NCBI GenBank assembly: GCA_964559295.1
Contig: CAZLGO010000016.1
Coordinates: 1-25,785 of the forward strand
Reading direction: 5' to 3'
From: CAZLGO01 sp964559295
GTDB taxonomy: Archaea; Methanobacteriota; Methanobacteria; Methanobacteriales; Methanobacteriaceae
Length of the DNA stretch: 25,785 bases
The notes below the pieces were generated by a model. The model saw only the letters and a list, made by a program, of their open reading frames with translations, was not told the DNA's origin and searched no databases. Shown in pieces: positions 6,785 through 14,752 of this stretch. Within the stretch, counting starts at the first letter, position 1. Every line of letters starts with the position of its first letter. The translations under genes and the position numbers were made by a program.

Positions 6785-7489
6785 TTATTCTTTATCCTTT
6801 TTAAATTTTACAATGGTGGTGGAGAGATATTTTTTATCCTTAGTAAAACCGTCAATTATCTTCTCATCTTCCATACTGCAGTTTTGAACAGATATTATCT
6901 CCTTAGATCTCTCGTCCTGATTTACAATATCCTTCAATAAATCAGGATGTCTCGATGTTTTCATTATAACAAAGGTGTCTCCATGCTCCAGAATCTTTTG
7001 CAATCTATCATCTACTTTTGGCACAATAACTATAATTTCATCTTTCTCTACCAGCGGGATTCCTGCGCTGGCGGCACAGCCTGTAAAGGATGTTATACCT
7101 GGTATTATTTCAATTTCAAAGTCAAGATCATTTATTATTTTGTATATATAGGAAAAAGTGCTGTAAATCGTTGGATCCCCAAGGGTTATAAAGGCAACGT
7201 CACATCCCTCATTTAACTTTTCAATTATAAGCTGTGCTGCATCACTCCAGTATTCTTTAAGGGCTTTTTTATCCTCTATCATTGGAAAAAGCGGTTCTAA
7301 GATTTCATATTCATATTCCCGATGTTCCAGTGCTGACTGCACTATTGAAAGGGCAAGACTTGGTTTTGACATTGAAGACCTTGGTGCGCATATTACCTGA
7401 GCTTCCTTTAATGCCTTAACAGCTTTCAATGTTAAAAGCTCCGGATCACCAGGACCTACTCCTATTCCTATCAATTTTCCTTTCCTCAT
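6785..7489 (-). CDS. cbiL: Cobalt-factor II C20-methyltransferase
   Basis: A 234-residue tetrapyrrole methylase that transfers a methyl from SAM to C20 of cobalt-factor II (or precorrin-2) in corrin-ring synthesis. The N-terminal GIGVGPGDPELLTLKA, the CbiL-type CAPRS, PMIEDKKALKEYW, and TLGDPTIYSTFSYI are diagnostic for the C20 enzyme rather than other corrin methylases. GITSFTGCAASAGIPL closes the SAM site. An AGGTGG sits 5 nt before the ATG. It stands alone here, as cobalamin genes are scattered in methanogens. A poly-T stretch follows it, and a 27-nt element shared with the tRNA-Arg leader lies directly upstream. Confidence 0.9.
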   Translation of the reverse strand: MRKGKLIGIGVGPGDPELLTLKAVKALKEAQVICAPRSSMSKPSLALSIVQSALEHREYEYEILEPLFPMIEDKKALKEYWSDAAQLIIEKLNEGCDVAFITLGDPTIYSTFSYIYKIINDLDFEIEIIPGITSFTGCAASAGIPLVEKDEIIVIVPKVDDRLQKILEHGDTFVIMKTSRHPDLLKDIVNQDERSKEIISVQNCSMEDEKIIDGFTKDKKYLSTTIVKFKKDKE

Positions 7490-7500
7490 AAATCCACCTA

Positions 7501-7527
7501 TTCAACCTAAAGAAAGGTTGATCAAAA
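7501..7527. repeat. 27-nt dispersed element, copy A (cbiL leader)
   Basis: Reads TTCAACCTA-AAGAAAG-GTTGATCAAAA on the plus strand. Within it TCAACCT (7502-7508) and AGGTTGA (7515-7521) form a perfect 7-bp stem with a 6-nt loop. It lies 12 nt upstream of the cbiL start and about 14 nt downstream of a TATA-like TTTTTTAAAG (7541-7550), so it spans the likely cbiL transcription start. A near copy is at 9433-9459. Confidence 0.6.
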
Positions 7528-7589
7528 ATTTTGATAAAACTTTTTTAAAGCTTTCATTTATTTATAGCACCACCAAAATATAACTTCCT

Positions 7590-9332
7590 ATGGATAATAG
7601 CCTGTTCTGCAAAGGATGTGGAATGTTAAAAGAAAGATGTATCTGTACGCATGATGAATTTAAAGGGGGAAAAAAATCAGGACCCTCAAGATCTCAGATT
7701 TCAGAACTCAAAAGACTCTATCCAGATATAGATCCAGAGATAATAGAAAATTTTCCCTTTCCAGAATCGAGGGAAGGTCAGCTTGAGATAATAGCCGAAA
7801 TCAAAGATGCAATAGACAATGGATTTAAATACGTGATACTTGAAGCTGGAACAGGCACCGGAAAATCAGTCATTGCAACAACACTTGCCAAGATGTACGA
7901 ACCCGCCTATATCCTTACAATGACAAAACAGCTCCAAACCCAGTATACAGATGAATTTGGACACTCACTGATGAAGGGAAGATCTAATTTTTATTGCAAG
8001 GCAGCAGATTTAGAGGAGACCTGTGATAAGGGGCTGTGTCAGACAATTCCCCGCTCTAGGAAATTCATCTGCGAATTTGGAATTACAAAATCAAAAGAAA
8101 GTGGATTTATTCATGCATTTGAAGATGATTTGGGCAATTCCTATTATTTTAGATCCGATGAGAGGTGTAACTACTGGCTTCAGAAAGCAGATGCTATATC
8201 AAGCCCCATAACATTGATGAATTACGATTATGCCTTACTCGAGTTAAACTACGTCAAACACTTTGGAAAAAGGCATCTTATGGTGTTAGATGAAGCGCAT
8301 AACCTCGAAAATAAACTTATGCAAAGATTAGAAGTTAATTTATCTGCCAGAAGGTTGGAAAAGGATGTGGGGAGGACAATACCTTCTGATATGTTAAAAT
8401 ATGAAGAATCAAGGGATTGGATTGGCTTTGTTGGCTCTATTTATGAAGCTTACACAAAGATCAACATAAAAGACCTTCCAAGAAAAAGAGCAGATAGAAT
8501 AAAAAGAACCATACTCCGCCTATACGAACTTGGAATGGAACTGGAGTCTAATTACAAAAACTGGATTGTGGATCCAAACCCAGAAGGCGTCGCTTTTAAA
8601 CCATTGAAGGTGGATATTTATGCAAAGGATATATTGTTCAGATACGCCGATTTCTGCCTTTTTATGAGCGCAACAATCCTGGATCAGCGGTTGTTCTGCA
8701 AATGGCTTGGTATAGATTATGATGATGTTTACTTTTTGAGGATCAAAAGTCCTTTTCCAGCAGGAAAAAGACCCATCTATTTGAGGCTTGTTGGAAATAT
8801 GTCCAAAAGATCCATAAAATACACAGCACCAAAGACAATTCCCATTTTAGAGAAGATAATAGATCACCACAAATACGAAAAAGGGCTTATTCATACCTAC
8901 AACTACAAATGTCAAAAGTACATAACAGCCAATATAAAAAATCCACGTTTAATCGATCATGATAGTGCAAATAGAGAATTTAAATTGATGCAGTTTGAGA
9001 GAAGCAAAAGACCTCTGGTTTTTGTAAGCCCATCCATGAGCGAAGGTGTTGATCTGCCTTATGAAAAGTGTCAGTTTCAAGTGATTTACAAAATTCCTTT
9101 TCCATATCTTGGAGACAAGCAGATAAATAAAAGAAGACTTCTTGATCCAAAATGGTACGCCTACAAAACTGTTATGACCCTCATTCAGGCTTATGGGCGG
9201 GGTATGCGTGCTGAAGATGATTATTGCGTGACTTATGTTTTAGATGGAAATATCAAGATGCTTTTTAGCAATCGACTTTATAAAAATCTCATCCCTGATT
9301 TTTTTAAGGAAGCAATCCAGGAGGATGAATAA
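7590..9332 (+). CDS. Rad3/XPD-like superfamily 2 DNA helicase with N-terminal zinc knuckle
   Basis: A 580-residue ATP-dependent helicase of the DinG/XPD (DEAD_2) type. Walker A is AGTGTGKS (86-93), the DEAH box is DEAHN (234-238), and motif VI is QAYGRGMR (533-540). Between motifs I and II are cysteines suited to the XPD-type [4Fe-4S] cluster (C136, C145, C150, C161, C193). The first 20 residues add a CxxC...CxC knuckle (C7, C10, C17, C19), probably zinc-binding. It likely works in DNA repair or replication restart. There is no Shine-Dalgarno sequence; a TATA-like ATTTATTTATA (7556-7566) about 26 nt upstream suggests a nearly leaderless mRNA. The gene is divergent from cbiL, 100 nt apart. Confidence 0.88.
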   Translation: MDNSLFCKGCGMLKERCICTHDEFKGGKKSGPSRSQISELKRLYPDIDPEIIENFPFPESREGQLEIIAEIKDAIDNGFKYVILEAGTGTGKSVIATTLAKMYEPAYILTMTKQLQTQYTDEFGHSLMKGRSNFYCKAADLEETCDKGLCQTIPRSRKFICEFGITKSKESGFIHAFEDDLGNSYYFRSDERCNYWLQKADAISSPITLMNYDYALLELNYVKHFGKRHLMVLDEAHNLENKLMQRLEVNLSARRLEKDVGRTIPSDMLKYEESRDWIGFVGSIYEAYTKINIKDLPRKRADRIKRTILRLYELGMELESNYKNWIVDPNPEGVAFKPLKVDIYAKDILFRYADFCLFMSATILDQRLFCKWLGIDYDDVYFLRIKSPFPAGKRPIYLRLVGNMSKRSIKYTAPKTIPILEKIIDHHKYEKGLIHTYNYKCQKYITANIKNPRLIDHDSANREFKLMQFERSKRPLVFVSPSMSEGVDLPYEKCQFQVIYKIPFPYLGDKQINKRRLLDPKWYAYKTVMTLIQAYGRGMRAEDDYCVTYVLDGNIKMLFSNRLYKNLIPDFFKEAIQEDE

Positions 9333-9354
9333 TTTATTTTAAAAAAGAAAAAAA

Positions 9355-9430
9355 CGGACCTGCCGGGATTTGAACCCGGGAACTTGGGATCCGAAGTCCC
9401 ACGTCATAATCCTGGCTAGACTACAGGCCC
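9355..9430 (-). tRNA. tRNA-Arg (anticodon TCG)
   Basis: Folds as a full cloverleaf of 76 nt. The acceptor is GGGCCTG paired with CAGGTCC (one G-U), and the anticodon arm TGGGA/TCCCA has loop CTTCGGA, giving anticodon TCG. The T arm CCGGG/CCCGG has loop TTCAAAT. The discriminator is G and CCA is not encoded. T-runs on the minus strand at 9354-9336 can end the transcript and lie between the tRNA and the convergent helicase stop. Confidence 0.93.
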
Positions 9431-9432
9431 AA

Positions 9433-9459
9433 TTCAACCTACAAGAAAGTTGATCAAAA
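9433..9459. repeat. 27-nt dispersed element, copy B (tRNA-Arg leader)
   Basis: Reads TTCAACCTACAAGAAA-GTTGATCAAAA on the plus strand. It differs from copy A at 7501-7527 by one inserted base and one missing base. It ends 3 nt before the mature tRNA and starts just after the TATA box, so it would form the initiator and 5' leader of the pre-tRNA. The stem is weaker here (TCAAC/GTTGA). Confidence 0.6.
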
Positions 9460-9460
9460 C

Positions 9461-9475
9461 CGTTTTTATATTTGT
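9461..9475 (-). promoter_or_regulatory. tRNA-Arg promoter
   Basis: Minus-strand AAATATAAAAACG is an A/T box about 26 nt upstream of the expected start near 9442. The tRNA-Leu promoter (14741-14752) has a comparable TATA followed by AAAAACCG, which suggests a shared tRNA-promoter style in this genome. Confidence 0.5.
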
Positions 9476-9605
9476 TTTTCATGATTATAATAATATCGAA
9501 ATGTAGAAAAAGGCCGATTTACCATATTAAGATATAACATGTTTTTAAAGCTTATGATTCATAAATAAATGACAAAAATCAAAAATTACGATAAAAAATG
9601 ATAAA

Positions 9606-10430
9606 ATGCTTGCAAAAAGGATCATACCCTGTCTTGACTGCGATTTAAAGGTACCACAGGGACGTGTCGTAAAAGGGATTGAATTTAAGCAGATAAAGTA
9701 CGCTGGGGATCCAGTAGAACTGGCTACAAGATATTACAAGGAAGGAGCAGACGAAATAGTATTCTTAGATATTACAGCATCCCATGAGCGAAGGGAGACC
9801 ATGACATCGGTTGTTGAGAAAACCACCACGGATGTTTTTGTTCCAATCTGCGTTGGCGGTGGTATAAAAAACGTAAAAGATTATGTTAAAATGCTTAGGG
9901 CTGGTGCAGATAAATGTTCGATAAATACAGCAGCTATACAGAATCCAAACCTTATAAACGAGGCATCAGAAGTCGTAGGGTCTCAAGCATGTGTTGTTGC
10001 CATAGACGCTAAGAGAAGATATATCAAAGATCCAAAAGAAGGTTCTGATAAGTTCGTGGTAGAAACAGAAAATGGTTATTGCTGGTTTGAATGTAGCATA
10101 TATGGAGGACGGGAATTTACAGGTATAGATGCTGTAGCATGGGCAATGGAAGTTGAAGAGAGGGGTGCAGGTGAGATCCTCTTAACATCCATGGATCGGG
10201 ATGGAACAAAGGATGGATATGACCTTGAACTTACAAAAACCATAAGCGAGCATGTGAACATACCTGTTATAGCATCCGGAGGATGTGGAAACCCAGAACA
10301 TATGTATGAAGCATTTAAATATGGAAAGGCAGACGCTGCACTTGCAGCAAGTATTTTTCATTATAGGGAGTATCCTGTACAGGCGGTGAAGGAATATCTA
10401 CAAAAAAAAGGGATTGAAGTAAGGTATTAA
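9606..10430 (+). CDS. hisF: Imidazole glycerol phosphate synthase, cyclase subunit
   Basis: A 274-residue (beta/alpha)8 enzyme that with HisH makes imidazole glycerol phosphate and AICAR from PRFAR. It starts MLAKRIIPCLDCD, with catalytic D11, and has the second acid D134 in VVAIDAKRR. Phosphate-binding loops are visible in VGGGIKN and IASGGCGNPEHM. It is about 20 residues longer than the bacterial enzyme because of an insertion around 140-165 (KDPKEGSDKF), as in other archaeal HisF. There is no good ribosome site before the ATG, so the message may be leaderless or nearly so. No other his gene is in the window, in line with scattered his genes in methanogens. Confidence 0.95.
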   Translation: MLAKRIIPCLDCDLKVPQGRVVKGIEFKQIKYAGDPVELATRYYKEGADEIVFLDITASHERRETMTSVVEKTTTDVFVPICVGGGIKNVKDYVKMLRAGADKCSINTAAIQNPNLINEASEVVGSQACVVAIDAKRRYIKDPKEGSDKFVVETENGYCWFECSIYGGREFTGIDAVAWAMEVEERGAGEILLTSMDRDGTKDGYDLELTKTISEHVNIPVIASGGCGNPEHMYEAFKYGKADAALAASIFHYREYPVQAVKEYLQKKGIEVRY

Positions 10431-10536
10431 TCAATTTAATAGCAAATCGCAAAGATTTTCATAGTTTTTTAGAAATAAATGAAGCGATTTTTAATAAAAA
10501 GACATGATAGGATATTAGTCTCTTTTTCCTTCTTAA

Positions 10537-10800
10537 TTAGCTATATTTTTTAATTGGAGATGTATAATCACCGTAATTATCTTGATACTCTTTTTAATTG
10601 GTTTTCACCCTTGGGGTACCGTCCAAAAATGGAATAAGGTCCTCTTAATATTGGGGATGTTCTCATGGATTTTTGCTCCTATTTCCCTGATTGGTAGGTA
10701 TTTTCCCATAAACCTCCATCAAAATGCATATTTTAGCAGCTTCCGAAGTTTTAGGATCTATATTTCCCATAATAATTCTTTCAAGTGCAGTGATTTTTAA
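10537..10800 (+). pseudogene. Remnant of a small membrane protein
   Basis: After a stop at 10534-10536 the plus frame reads a membrane-like stretch (IITVIILILFLIGFHPWG, then KVLLILGMFSWIFAPISLIG) before losing coding character. There is no ATG or GTG at the head, although GGAGA at 10556-10560 lies where a ribosome site would be; the only standard starts are internal TTGs. I read it as a decayed two-helix membrane protein. The minus strand of the same DNA is also coding-like (10663-10770), so certainty is low. Confidence 0.35.
10663..10770 (-). pseudogene. Short unrecognised minus-strand frame, probably a remnant
   Basis: A 35-codon ATG frame with protein-like composition (MGNIDPKTSEAAKICILMEV). 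The open frame extends further upstream with ITALERII. It lacks a clear ribosome site, is antisense to the membrane-protein remnant, and was not recognised. Confidence 0.25.
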
Positions 10801-10805
10801 ACGTC

Positions 10806-10910
10806 CTAAATTTTATGATTCACAGGCTCAGTAAAAGGATTTACAGGCAATTTCCATCCTTCAGTACCTATTCCAAGAATGGGGTGGGCTTCAGTGTCCT
10901 CTTCCACCAT
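10806..10910 (-). pseudogene. Short minus-strand frame of 34 codons, likely a gene fragment
   Basis: The frame MVEEDTEAHPILGIGTEGWK followed by LPVNPFTEPVN looks like real protein, but it is short, has no ribosome site, and has a stop just upstream of its ATG. With the two neighbouring frames it fills the 660-nt space between hisF and the next gene. Nothing else in 10431-11095 looks functional; 10911-11095 shows no feature. Confidence 0.3.
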
Positions 10911-11095
10911 TGGGTGGGGTTACTGTCCTACAACGTGTGGAGAAATGGTTTTTAGGATTAATAAGAGATTAAATAATGTATATTCGAATGAAATTAATAA
11001 TGTGTTATTTTTAACTAATCCAAGCTGGATTGAAAAGGTGAGAAGTCCTTTGTCATGAATTAGAGAGAAGAGCAACCATATTAAAAATTAGTTTT

Positions 11096-11296
11096 TCAAC
11101 GTTTCCTACTATATATAGCTCCCAATATAATTAATAGACCAATAATGATTATTATAACTGCCCACAGATAATTCCAAATGTCCCAGCCAATAAATGCAGA
11201 TAGACCAACCATGATCAGAATTATACCAGCTATAAGGGGCCCGATTAGATTTCCATAAGGAAGTCCAAAACACTCACAACGCTGACGATCATCCAT
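11096..11296 (-). CDS. Small two-helix membrane protein
   Basis: A 66-residue protein with a cytoplasmic-type N-terminus (MDDRQRCECFGLPYG) and two membrane helices (about 17-36 and 43-62) joined by GWDIWNY, ending in a basic tail, SRKR. Similar short proteins with a CEC(W/F)GLPYG-type start are common in Methanobacteriales. The fold recalls the LiaF/DUF5668 membrane repeat, but function is unknown. The frame can be extended upstream, but GGAGGGA at 11307-11301 places the start at the ATG at 11296. It follows the glycosylase by 79 nt of T-rich DNA with its own possible TATA box. Confidence 0.75.
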   Translation of the reverse strand: MDDRQRCECFGLPYGNLIGPLIAGIILIMVGLSAFIGWDIWNYLWAVIIIIIGLLIILGAIYSRKR

Positions 11297-11375
11297 ATAA
11301 TCCCTCCAAATCAAACTATAAAAATATAAGGAATATATCATTATTTTTTCTTTCATATTAAAATAAACAATCATT

Positions 11376-12362
11376 TTATCTTTTCTTGTTCATTCTATCC
11401 AATAAACCTGATTTACGAGCATAATGGAACAAATATAGCTGCACATATCCTGCATATCGACCGAATTTTTTCACACCGAATTCTCTTATTTTAGGGACCG
11501 AAATATTCTTTCCATTGAAGTAGAGCTCACAAATGATTCTTTTAATCCACATATCAACTGGAAATGCTTCTTCCTTCCCAAAGCCATAGAGCAGGATGCA
11601 GTCTGCAACCTTGGGGCCTACTCCTGGGATCTGAAGTATTGTGTCAAAGGCTTGCTCATACTTCATCTTTCCAAGTTCAACCAGATCTATCTCATCTAGA
11701 ATCATCCTGGCAGCCCGAATTATATATTTGGCCCTATAACCCACTCCACAGGCCTTCAGGTTCTTATCAAAGACAAAATCCTCTGGCAACTCATCTTCAA
11801 ATCTCTGCATTTCCTCTAAATCATGTTCTGGGACTGTGGCCAGTATCTGGGGGGAGGGAAAAGTATAGAACGTTCCAGAGGAGAATTCGTATTTATCTCC
11901 CCATTTTCTCTTTATATTACGAATAGAACGGTTCCATCGCACAATAGAACAGTTAGCAGATGATATTGAGGATATAAGACATTCAAAAACATCATGGGCT
12001 TTAAACAATCTCAAACCCCTGCAGAAGTCGATGGTGGGTTCAAGCTGAGGATCCTCTCTTAAAAAATCATATAAAATATCCAGGGCACTGTTTAAACCGA
12101 AAATATTTATTAAACACTTTTTTATAGCACTGATTTCTATTTCCTCTTGAGATTGAGCAACAACCTTCAGTGTCCCCTCAATATCTCCCTGCCTTTGACC
12201 TATCTTCACCAGGCAGGGTTTATCTTCTACCCTCACAAGCTCCTGAAAATATCCATCAATCTTTTTCCATGCAGGTTGGGAGGTCTGACCACTTTGAATG
12301 GTGAGAGAAAGGTCTATCGGTCCTTTAAAATCCTCAGATTTTATTTTGAATTCTTTTTTCAT
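11376..12362 (-). CDS. ogg: 8-oxoguanine DNA glycosylase/AP lyase, OGG type
   Basis: A 328-residue base-excision repair enzyme of the HhH-GPD superfamily. The helix-hairpin-helix QIPGVGPKVADCILLYGFG carries the catalytic lysine K251, and D270 in FPVDMWIKR completes the pair, as in OGG1 (K249/D268 in the human enzyme). The N-terminal beta-rich domain (1-115) and SSISSANCSI, the equivalent of the OGG1 'NNN' region, are also present. It removes 8-oxoguanine opposite cytosine and cleaves the strand. The frame reaches a TTG at 12374, but that codon overlaps the GAGG ribosome site. The ATG at 12362, 6 nt after it, is the start. Confidence 0.88.
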   Translation of the reverse strand: MKKEFKIKSEDFKGPIDLSLTIQSGQTSQPAWKKIDGYFQELVRVEDKPCLVKIGQRQGDIEGTLKVVAQSQEEIEISAIKKCLINIFGLNSALDILYDFLREDPQLEPTIDFCRGLRLFKAHDVFECLISSISSANCSIVRWNRSIRNIKRKWGDKYEFSSGTFYTFPSPQILATVPEHDLEEMQRFEDELPEDFVFDKNLKACGVGYRAKYIIRAARMILDEIDLVELGKMKYEQAFDTILQIPGVGPKVADCILLYGFGKEEAFPVDMWIKRIICELYFNGKNISVPKIREFGVKKFGRYAGYVQLYLFHYARKSGLLDRMNKKR

Positions 12363-12530
12363 GAATATCCTCAAATTCTATAGCTTACCTTTACATTTAT
12401 TTTACTCTATTTCTTAAGTTTTAAATCCCATTCTTTGATGTTTATCTAAAAGTCCATTGAGGCGAAAAATATTGAGTAATCCAGAATTTCTTTTATCAAC
12501 CAATAACTCTGGCTGTTCTAATCTAATCCA

Positions 12531-13211
12531 TCATCCTATCTGCCTTTTCAGATTCTCCTCCTTCACCTCATTTTCAATTTCTATTAAGAGCGCAGCTGTC
12601 CATACGGTAAATACAAGCTGAATAAAGCTTAATAGTCATTTTACTATACATATGGTAATTTCTAAAGCCAAGCTTTGCTTTGATTCCCTGCAACCTGTTT
12701 CTAAGTTCCATTTATCCTCATAGATTGGAAGAATCTCTGCTGCAGGGAGGATTGTATCGGCACACAAAAAATATAATTCTTTGTGCATTCTATTGATCAT
12801 TTCGTAGAATGACTTTGAACCCAAAACTTTCTGTTGACATCATCTTTTTGATGTACGTCTTAGCTTTATGGTAACGATAAGTCCTCTACATTGCATTTAC
12901 AGATAAAAAAGCTGTCCGTCCGGTAAATATCCTTTGTTGTGATAGCATATCAGCAAAAAGGCCTTTATGCTCTACTTTCCTTTTTTCTGTATATTCATTG
13001 TATAAGCAGTATCCATTCCATTCTTATGGATATCTCCGAAGAAAACATCCTTTTTACGCTGCACCACTCTATAATATCCTATTCGGTTGATTGAAGAACC
13101 AGTCGTAGGTGAAGATTTCTTTTTTATCCTCCAAATTATAATCATTGTTTTTTGAAGGTAAACAATCTGATTAGGTACATAAGATAGGAACTGCGTCTGG
13201 AAAATATTCAT
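12531..13211 (-). pseudogene. Decayed IS4-type transposase
   Basis: Several short minus-strand frames together look like a broken DDE transposase. The clearest is 12636-12824, where LCADTILPAAEILPIYEDKW runs into NLETGCRESKQSLAL. This fits the IS4 family signature Y-(2)-R-(3)-E-(6)-K, with R changed to K. Upstream pieces (12972-13211, and a TGRTAFLSVN stretch near 12900) and a downstream frame-shifted tail ending near 12531 (VWTAALLIEIENEVKEE) complete it. Stops and frameshifts interrupt all pieces. No terminal inverted repeats or target duplication were found by eye. The remaining DNA, 12363-12530 and 13212-13300, shows nothing else. Confidence 0.6.
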
Positions 13212-13359
13212 GAGTCGGTAAAAAAGATCTCTAAAAACTTAAAAACTATGTAATATCTGAGTTCATCAGGTACTTTCCAATTTTGAACAAAAATATATCA
13301 GGGAAGATTTATAAAGACTTAGAAAGAAGGGTTAAATATCCTAAAAGAGGGAGAATGGC

Positions 13360-14058
13360 TTGACAGATACAACAAACCTTATAATCCAAATAATGCCCTA
13401 CACCTGGGGTGCAGCCGTGAGTCCTGTGGTTCTAACCGGTGTTATACTGATTTTTTCTTTAACGAAAAAGCCCAAAATACCCATATTTGCTTTCTATCTG
13501 GGATCTATTACTCTCCTTCTTTTAGTGGTCATATTCGGAATTCTGATTGGTCTGGGAGTTGTATTCACAGGTTCAGAGAATCACGCTACTAAAATGTCCA
13601 TAGATCTGGTGATTGGGGCAATTCTTGTTATTTTAGGACTTAGAAGCTTTATAAGCCGCGATCAGGACAATAAGGGCGGTATATTCAAGTACATGAAAGC
13701 TGGTGAAGGTGCAGGTAATCTGTCCATTTTCGGCAAGTTTTATCTGGCAGGGTTTGTATTGTTCCTTTTCAACAGCAGCACTGACGTTCTGGTATTGGCT
13801 GCAGGAAAGGAGATGGGATTGGCCCATGCAGGCTTGTTGGGGGTGGTAATAGCTACCATCCTACTTACAATCATAACTCTCCTTGTGGTGGAGATACCCA
13901 TAGCCCTTTATCTGATCATGCCTGATAGGTTCCAAAAGATCCTAAAACCTTTAAATGATTGGATAAGTAAAAATGGGCATTATATTTCTGGTTTGATACT
14001 TCTGGCCCTAGGTGGCTACCTGCTAACGAAAGGGGCACTTGGATTGGGTATTTTATAA
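13360..14058 (+). CDS. GAP-family (LysE-like) membrane protein
   Basis: A 232-residue protein with about six membrane helices, related to the GAP/SfLAP family within the LysE/RhtB-type exporters. It begins with a helix containing WGAAVSPVVLTGVILI, has the typical long loop (about 95-120), and has a second half with FNSSTDVLVLAAGKEMG and VVEIPIALYLIMP. The substrate is unknown; mycobacterial relatives take part in glycolipid export. The only reasonable start is TTG at 13360, preceded by GAGGGAG at 13347-13353; the nearby ATG at 13355 meets a stop after two codons. A TATA-like TTTATAAAG near 13307 gives a short leader. Downstream T-rich DNA can terminate it. Confidence 0.8.
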   Translation: MTDTTNLIIQIMPYTWGAAVSPVVLTGVILIFSLTKKPKIPIFAFYLGSITLLLLVVIFGILIGLGVVFTGSENHATKMSIDLVIGAILVILGLRSFISRDQDNKGGIFKYMKAGEGAGNLSIFGKFYLAGFVLFLFNSSTDVLVLAAGKEMGLAHAGLLGVVIATILLTIITLLVVEIPIALYLIMPDRFQKILKPLNDWISKNGHYISGLILLALGGYLLTKGALGLGIL

Positions 14059-14512
14059 TTTTACATCTTCTTAATTTTCTGGGATTTCTTATTTTTGATT
14101 AATATAAGTATATGGCTTCAAGTTTAGTGGTATAATTAATGAGTTGAGATTTTCATGAATAATAATCTTTTCTGAATATTTTTAAGCCATTTAACTTGCC
14201 AATAACCATAAAAAGCAGTCAAACATCTGGCATGCATGGAAAAGGAAAAGAATGATACTTTCATGTTGCTAATCATAGATAAGCCTCTTCCTGTAAAAAT
14301 TCGATCAACGTAGTCCAACCAATGAAAATAACAAATTGAAAGCATTAAAAGTTAGATAATGAATAAGCGAAAACAAGGATATACACAACTTCAGAAGAAC
14401 TACATCTACTAAATGAAATTGGACTGTACAAAGAATCGCACTTAATTTTAGAATTAAAAATCCATGAATCTTGAGGTTTTTACAAAGATCTGTTTACCAC
14501 GAAACATCAAAA
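14059..14512. other. Intergenic stretch without a supported gene
   Basis: T-rich DNA at 14060-14096 is a likely terminator for the GAP-family gene. A 69-codon minus-strand frame at 14136-14345 has no ribosome site and no recognisable motif, and I do not call it a gene. No RNA-like structure was seen. Confidence 0.5.
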
Positions 14513-14585
14513 AGCCCCAGGGGGGATTCGAACCCCCGACCTATGCCTTACCAAGGCATCGCTCTACCAACTGAGCCACTAGGGC
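14513..14585 (-). tRNA. tRNA-Thr (anticodon GGT)
   Basis: A 73-nt cloverleaf: acceptor GCCCTAG/CTGGGGC, D arm GCTC/GAGC, anticodon arm ATGCC/GGCAT with loop TTGGTAA (anticodon GGT), and T arm GGGGG/CCCCC with TTCGAAT. The discriminator is T; CCA is not encoded. It lies 29 nt downstream of tRNA-Leu with no promoter between, so the two are probably transcribed together. Confidence 0.95.
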
Positions 14586-14614
14586 TATCTAAATCTCTAA
14601 AGACTTGTTATTAG

Positions 14615-14698
14615 TGCAGGGGATGGGATTCGAACCCACGTAGGCCTACGCCAGTGGATCTTAAGTCCACCCCCTTTGGCCAGCTCGGGCACCCCTGC
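14615..14698 (-). tRNA. tRNA-Leu (anticodon TAA)
   Basis: An 84-nt class II tRNA: acceptor GCAGGGG/CCCCTGC, anticodon arm GTGGA/TCCAC with loop CTTAAGA (anticodon TAA), a long variable arm with CGTAG/CTACG stem, and T arm TGGG/CCCA with TTCGAAT. The discriminator is A, the leucine identity base. It is first in a two-tRNA unit with tRNA-Thr. Confidence 0.95.
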
Positions 14699-14740
14699 GT
14701 AATTGAGCTTGTTGCATGTTCCATATTAAGTTAACGGTTT

Positions 14741-14752
14741 TTGTATATAATA
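14741..14752 (-). promoter_or_regulatory. Promoter of the tRNA-Leu/tRNA-Thr unit
   Basis: Minus-strand TTATATACAA lies about 50 nt before the mature tRNA-Leu 5' end, placing the start near 14720 with a leader of about 20 nt to be removed by RNase P. Confidence 0.55.

Noticed and set aside
14136..14345. 69-codon minus-strand ORF with aromatic residues
   Set aside because: There is no ribosome site, promoter or motif, and it could not be tied to any transposase or other family.
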